NCBI RefSeq assembly: GCF_000550805.1
Contig: NZ_CP004353.1
Coordinates: 1,612,001 to 1,676,000, forward strand
Direction: 5' to 3'
Source: Corynebacterium vitaeruminis DSM 20294
Lineage (GTDB): Bacteria > Actinomycetota > Actinomycetes > Mycobacteriales > Mycobacteriaceae
DNA length: 64,000 bases
Shown in pieces: positions 61,727 to 64,000 of the stretch. The notes beneath the pieces were generated by a model. It was not told where the DNA came from and did no database searches. It saw nothing but the letters and a program-made list of their open reading frames with translations. A program made the position numbers and the translations under genes. How positions within the stretch are numbered: position 1 is the first letter of the stretch; every line of letters begins with the position of its first letter.

Positions 61727-61732
61727 ATTATG
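61727..61732 (-). promoter_or_regulatory. Possible -10 box of aroC
   Basis: Minus-strand CATAAT with 7 nt to ATG 61719. Departs from TANNNT at the first base. Confidence 0.3.
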
Positions 61733-61805
61733 TCATGTCCCCGCCCCATCACCTGTTTCGCCCCTCACATGGCGTCACCCCCGGCCACGGGCTCACGCGA
61801 GCGGC

Positions 61806-62276
61806 TCACAACAGGACGAAACCGGCGCAGGAGGCCACCGCCGCGGCGATCATGTGCGGTCCGTGAGCCAGCGTCCCTCCCCTCCCCGACGCTCCCACGC
61901 ACACGCGCCGGATGCCGAACTCGCACAGCGCCAAAAGGCTCGCACCGGCGCTGGCGAGCAAGACCAGCGGCACCGAGAACACCCCCACCAGCGTCCCGAG
62001 CCCCGCGGCGAGCTTAACGTCTCCCCCTCCGATTCCCCCGCGCAGACCCGCCGCCAGGTACACCCCGGCCCAGACCGCTCCCCCGAGAATCGCGGCCTCC
62101 CGGCCCGCCGCGAGCGACCATCCCACGGCCTGGAGGAACAGGAGGGCCGTCCACTGGTTCGGTAGGCGTCGACACGCACAATCCCACGCCGCGAGCACCG
62201 CAAGCGTGACAAGCAGCGCCGCGCCGAAGAAGGCGAGCGCAAAAGGGCTAAGCGAAACGGCGTGTAAAGGCTCCAT
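61806..62276 (-). CDS. A24-type prepilin peptidase-like protein
   Basis: Integral membrane aspartyl peptidase of 156 aa with about four to five membrane segments. The two catalytic Asp motifs are AAWDCACRRLPN and GGGDVKLAAGLG (GxGD). The N-terminal methylase domain of full PilD is absent. Lies between aroC and aroE as in C. glutamicum. No pilin genes in the window, so the substrate is unknown. ATG 62276; the frame is open to 62375. Confidence 0.82.
   Translation of the reverse strand: MEPLHAVSLSPFALAFFGAALLVTLAVLAAWDCACRRLPNQWTALLFLQAVGWSLAAGREAAILGGAVWAGVYLAAGLRGGIGGGDVKLAAGLGTLVGVFSVPLVLLASAGASLLALCEFGIRRVCVGASGRGGTLAHGPHMIAAAVASCAGFVLL
62160..62177 (+). repeat. Dispersed GTCGACAAGC-like match inside the A24 peptidase gene
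   Basis: CGGTAGGCGTCGACACGC on the plus strand, encoding CRRLP of the catalytic motif in antisense reading. May be chance given the conserved protein motif. Confidence 0.25.
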
Positions 62277-62449
62277 GCCCGAAACGCTAGGCGGGGCCGA
62301 GAAGGCGTGCCACCGGAAACCCCGGAGGCTGTGGACAGTGGTGCTGGTGGGATCTAGGCGGCCCCGAGAGCACAAAACCAGCAGGTCACAACCCTAAGAA
62401 GTTATTCACAGGCCTCCGGTCACGAGACCCTTAACGTTTAGAAGCTGGG

Positions 62450-63286
62450 CTAGCTCTCGTCGACCCCGTCGAGGCTCGCCATGAGCGCCGCGCGCATGGC
62501 GGCCTCCGGCGCAGGGTGCCCGGTGTACTGCTCGAACTGGCTCAGCCCCTGGTGCAGGAGCATGGAGTGCCCGCCGACGGCCGAGTAGCCCTTCGCGCGC
62601 GCGGCCGTGACCAGCGGCGTCGGCCACGGATCGTAGATGACGTCGAGGACCGGTCCCCCGGCGAGCTGTTCCTCCCAGCCCGCGATCGCGGCCGACGGCA
62701 CGGTGGAGATGACCACGGCGGCGCCAGCGCACAGGTCTCCGATGCCCTCCTCGAAGCCGCTGTAGCTGAACTCGGCCCCGCCGCGCTCTGCCAGCGGACG
62801 CAGCTCATCGGACTTGTCGGTGCGGTTGATGAGCAGGATCTGGCCCACGCCCAGCTCCGTCAGCGCCCAGAGCGCGGGCCTGGCGGTGCCGCCGCCGCCC
62901 ACGACGACGGCGGCGTCCGTCTTGCTCAGGCTCGTGATGCCCAGTTCCGCCAGCGCGCCCAGGACGCCGAGGCAGTCGGTGTTGTCCGCGCGCCAGCCGG
63001 AGTCGGTGCGCACGAGCGTGTTCGCCGAGCCGATGAGCCGGGCCCGCTCCGTGAGCTCGTCGGCGAACTCGAGGGCAGCGAACTTCGCCGGCATGGTGAC
63101 CGAGAACCCCCGGTAGCTCTCGTCGGCCCCGCCGACGATTCCCGCCAGGTCGCCCGCGGCGCACTCGAAGCGGCCATACTCCCAGTCGTCGAGCCCCGCG
63201 GCCGCGTAGCCCGCGTTGTGGATCACCGGCGAGAGCGAGTGCTCGATGGGCTGGCCCAGTACTGCGGCCCGCTTGATTGCGTTCAC
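62450..63286 (-). CDS. aroE: Shikimate 5-dehydrogenase
   Basis: Reduces 3-dehydroshikimate. 278 aa. EHSLSPVIHNAGYAAAGLDDWEYGRF binds shikimate, FSVTMPAKFAA has the catalytic Lys, NTDCLGV the Asp, and VVGGGGTARPALWALTELG the NADP fold. GTG 63286 with AAGGA 6 nt upstream; the frame runs to 63457 without another site. Just downstream of mltG. Confidence 0.94.
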   Translation of the reverse strand: MNAIKRAAVLGQPIEHSLSPVIHNAGYAAAGLDDWEYGRFECAAGDLAGIVGGADESYRGFSVTMPAKFAALEFADELTERARLIGSANTLVRTDSGWRADNTDCLGVLGALAELGITSLSKTDAAVVVGGGGTARPALWALTELGVGQILLINRTDKSDELRPLAERGGAEFSYSGFEEGIGDLCAGAAVVISTVPSAAIAGWEEQLAGGPVLDVIYDPWPTPLVTAARAKGYSAVGGHSMLLHQGLSQFEQYTGHPAPEAAMRAALMASLDGVDES

Positions 63287-63360
63287 GGAAATTCCTTCGT
63301 TCCTAAAGTTTTCGGTTCGTTGTTGGTGCGCCGCCACGAGAGCAGACGGATAAAGAAAGA

Positions 63361-63389
63361 GCCCCGCCTGCCGCAAGGGGAGGCGAGGC
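63361..63389 (-). terminator. Terminator of mltG
   Basis: GCCCCGCCT / AGGCGAGGC stem (one mismatch), followed on the minus strand by TCTTTCTTTATCC. Confidence 0.65.
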
Positions 63390-63431
63390 GCCGGAGGCCG
63401 CCCGGCAATGTGGTGGCTTGGCGGGAAGAGC

Positions 63432-64000
63432 TTAGCGGTTGGAGTCCAACACGCCATTCTGGATCGACTGCTGCACCGCGGCCTCGTGCTCCTCGAAGGT
63501 GTTGCTGAAGACGGTGGTACCGTTCTTGTCCACGGTCACGAAGTACAGCCAGTCGCCCTGAGCCGGGTTTTCGATCGCCTCGATGGCCTGCAGCGAGGCG
63601 CTCGCGATCGGGGTGGACGGCAGCCCCTCCATGGCGTAGGTGTTCCATGGGGTCACCCGCGCGCGGTCCTCGTCGGTGGTGGCCACCTCCTGCTCGCTCA
63701 GGTCGTAGTTGACCGTGGAGTCGAACTCCAGGCGCTGGTTCTTGGCCAGGCGGTTGAGGATGACGCGGGCGACCTTGTTGAAGTCGTTGGCCGGGGACTC
63801 GCGTTCCACGAGGGAGGCGGCGGTGAGCAGCTGGTACGGCGTGAGGTTGATCGCCTGCGCGCGCGACTCGATGTTGGTCGACTCGAACTGCTTGGCCGAA
63901 CGCGTGATGAGGTCCTTGAGGATCGCCACCGCGTCGGCGCTCGGGTCGACCACGTAGCTACCCGGGATGATGAGCCCCTCGAGCCGGCGCGGGTCGTTGC
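63432..64000 (-). CDS. mltG: Endolytic murein transglycosylase MltG, C-terminal part
   Basis: Partial: the gene continues past the window end and only the last 189 or so residues are present. LEGLIIPGSYVV is the MltG/YceG signature, TAASLVERES carries the catalytic Glu, and YAMEGLPSTPIASASLQAI the C-terminal region. It cuts nascent glycan strands at the membrane. Gene order mltG-aroE is conserved in actinobacteria. Confidence 0.92.
   Translation of the reverse strand, partial: NDPRRLEGLIIPGSYVVDPSADAVAILKDLITRSAKQFESTNIESRAQAINLTPYQLLTAASLVERESPANDFNKVARVILNRLAKNQRLEFDSTVNYDLSEQEVATTDEDRARVTPWNTYAMEGLPSTPIASASLQAIEAIENPAQGDWLYFVTVDKNGTTVFSNTFEEHEAAVQQSIQNGVLDSNR

Noticed and set aside
62403..62411. 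TTATTCACA as a DnaA box
   Set aside because: Single site with a mismatch, no cluster, and far from any replication gene.

Overview
The window is a 64-kb stretch of the conserved chromosomal core of a high-GC Corynebacterium. The gene order matches the Corynebacterium glutamicum backbone from memory: mptB, ctaA/ctaB, tkt-tal-zwf-opcA-pgl, secG-ppc-tpiA-pgk-gapA, whiA-yvcK-rapZ-uvrC, rib/rpe/rsmB/fmt/def/priA/metK/coaBC, rpoZ-gmk-mihF, pyrF-carBA-pyrCBR, efp/nusB, aro genes and mltG. Actinobacterial marker proteins support this: OpcA, WhiA, mIHF, an arabinogalactan/lipomannan mannosyltransferase, and a PriA without a recognisable Walker A. The exact species cannot be named from the sequence. 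No rRNA, tRNA or CRISPR array was seen.

Layout. Positions 288-5015 (+) hold an envelope mannosyltransferase, a two-gene ABC-2 exporter and heme A synthase; heme O synthase (5140-6072, -) converges on it. Positions 6697-13736 (+) carry the pentose-phosphate cluster tkt-tal-zwf-opcA-pgl. From 13900 to 51540 nearly everything is on the minus strand: secG, ppc and the glycolytic triad; the whiA-yvcK-rapZ-uvrC group; riboflavin synthesis with rpe; formyl-Met processing (fmt, def), rRNA methylation and priA; metK, coaBC, rpoZ, gmk and mihF; then the pyrimidine operon pyrR-pyrB-pyrC-carA-carB-pyrF. A short plus-strand island (51990-54488) has a TIGR01777-type oxidoreductase and two YbjN-like proteins. 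After it come ppk2, nusB, efp, pepQ and the shikimate cluster aroQ-aroB-aroK-aroC, an orphan prepilin-type peptidase, aroE and the 3' part of mltG (cut by the window edge).

The cluster joins central carbon flow (pentose phosphate, lower glycolysis, PEP carboxylase) to pathways that use its products: erythrose-4-phosphate and PEP for the aro genes, ribulose-5-phosphate and GTP for riboflavin, ribose-5-phosphate/PRPP for pyrimidines. Visible regulation includes a McbR-type operator with a leader hairpin before metK, a PyrR-type hairpin covering the pyrR ribosome-binding region, and a structured gapA leader. At least eight start codons lie 7-8 nt behind a TANNNT -10 box, which predicts leaderless mRNAs.

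The most notable non-core items are: (1) an IS1634/IS1549-like insertion sequence at 41142-42820 between pyrF and mihF, flanked by a perfect 116-bp direct repeat that I read as an exceptionally long target-site duplication; (2) a dispersed family of about 14 short elements with core GGCGTCGACAAGC, mostly intergenic and near gene 3' ends, in two cases running into the final codons of a gene; (3) a 17-bp perfect inverted repeat enclosing the secG upstream region, and several other unexplained inverted repeats at promoters.
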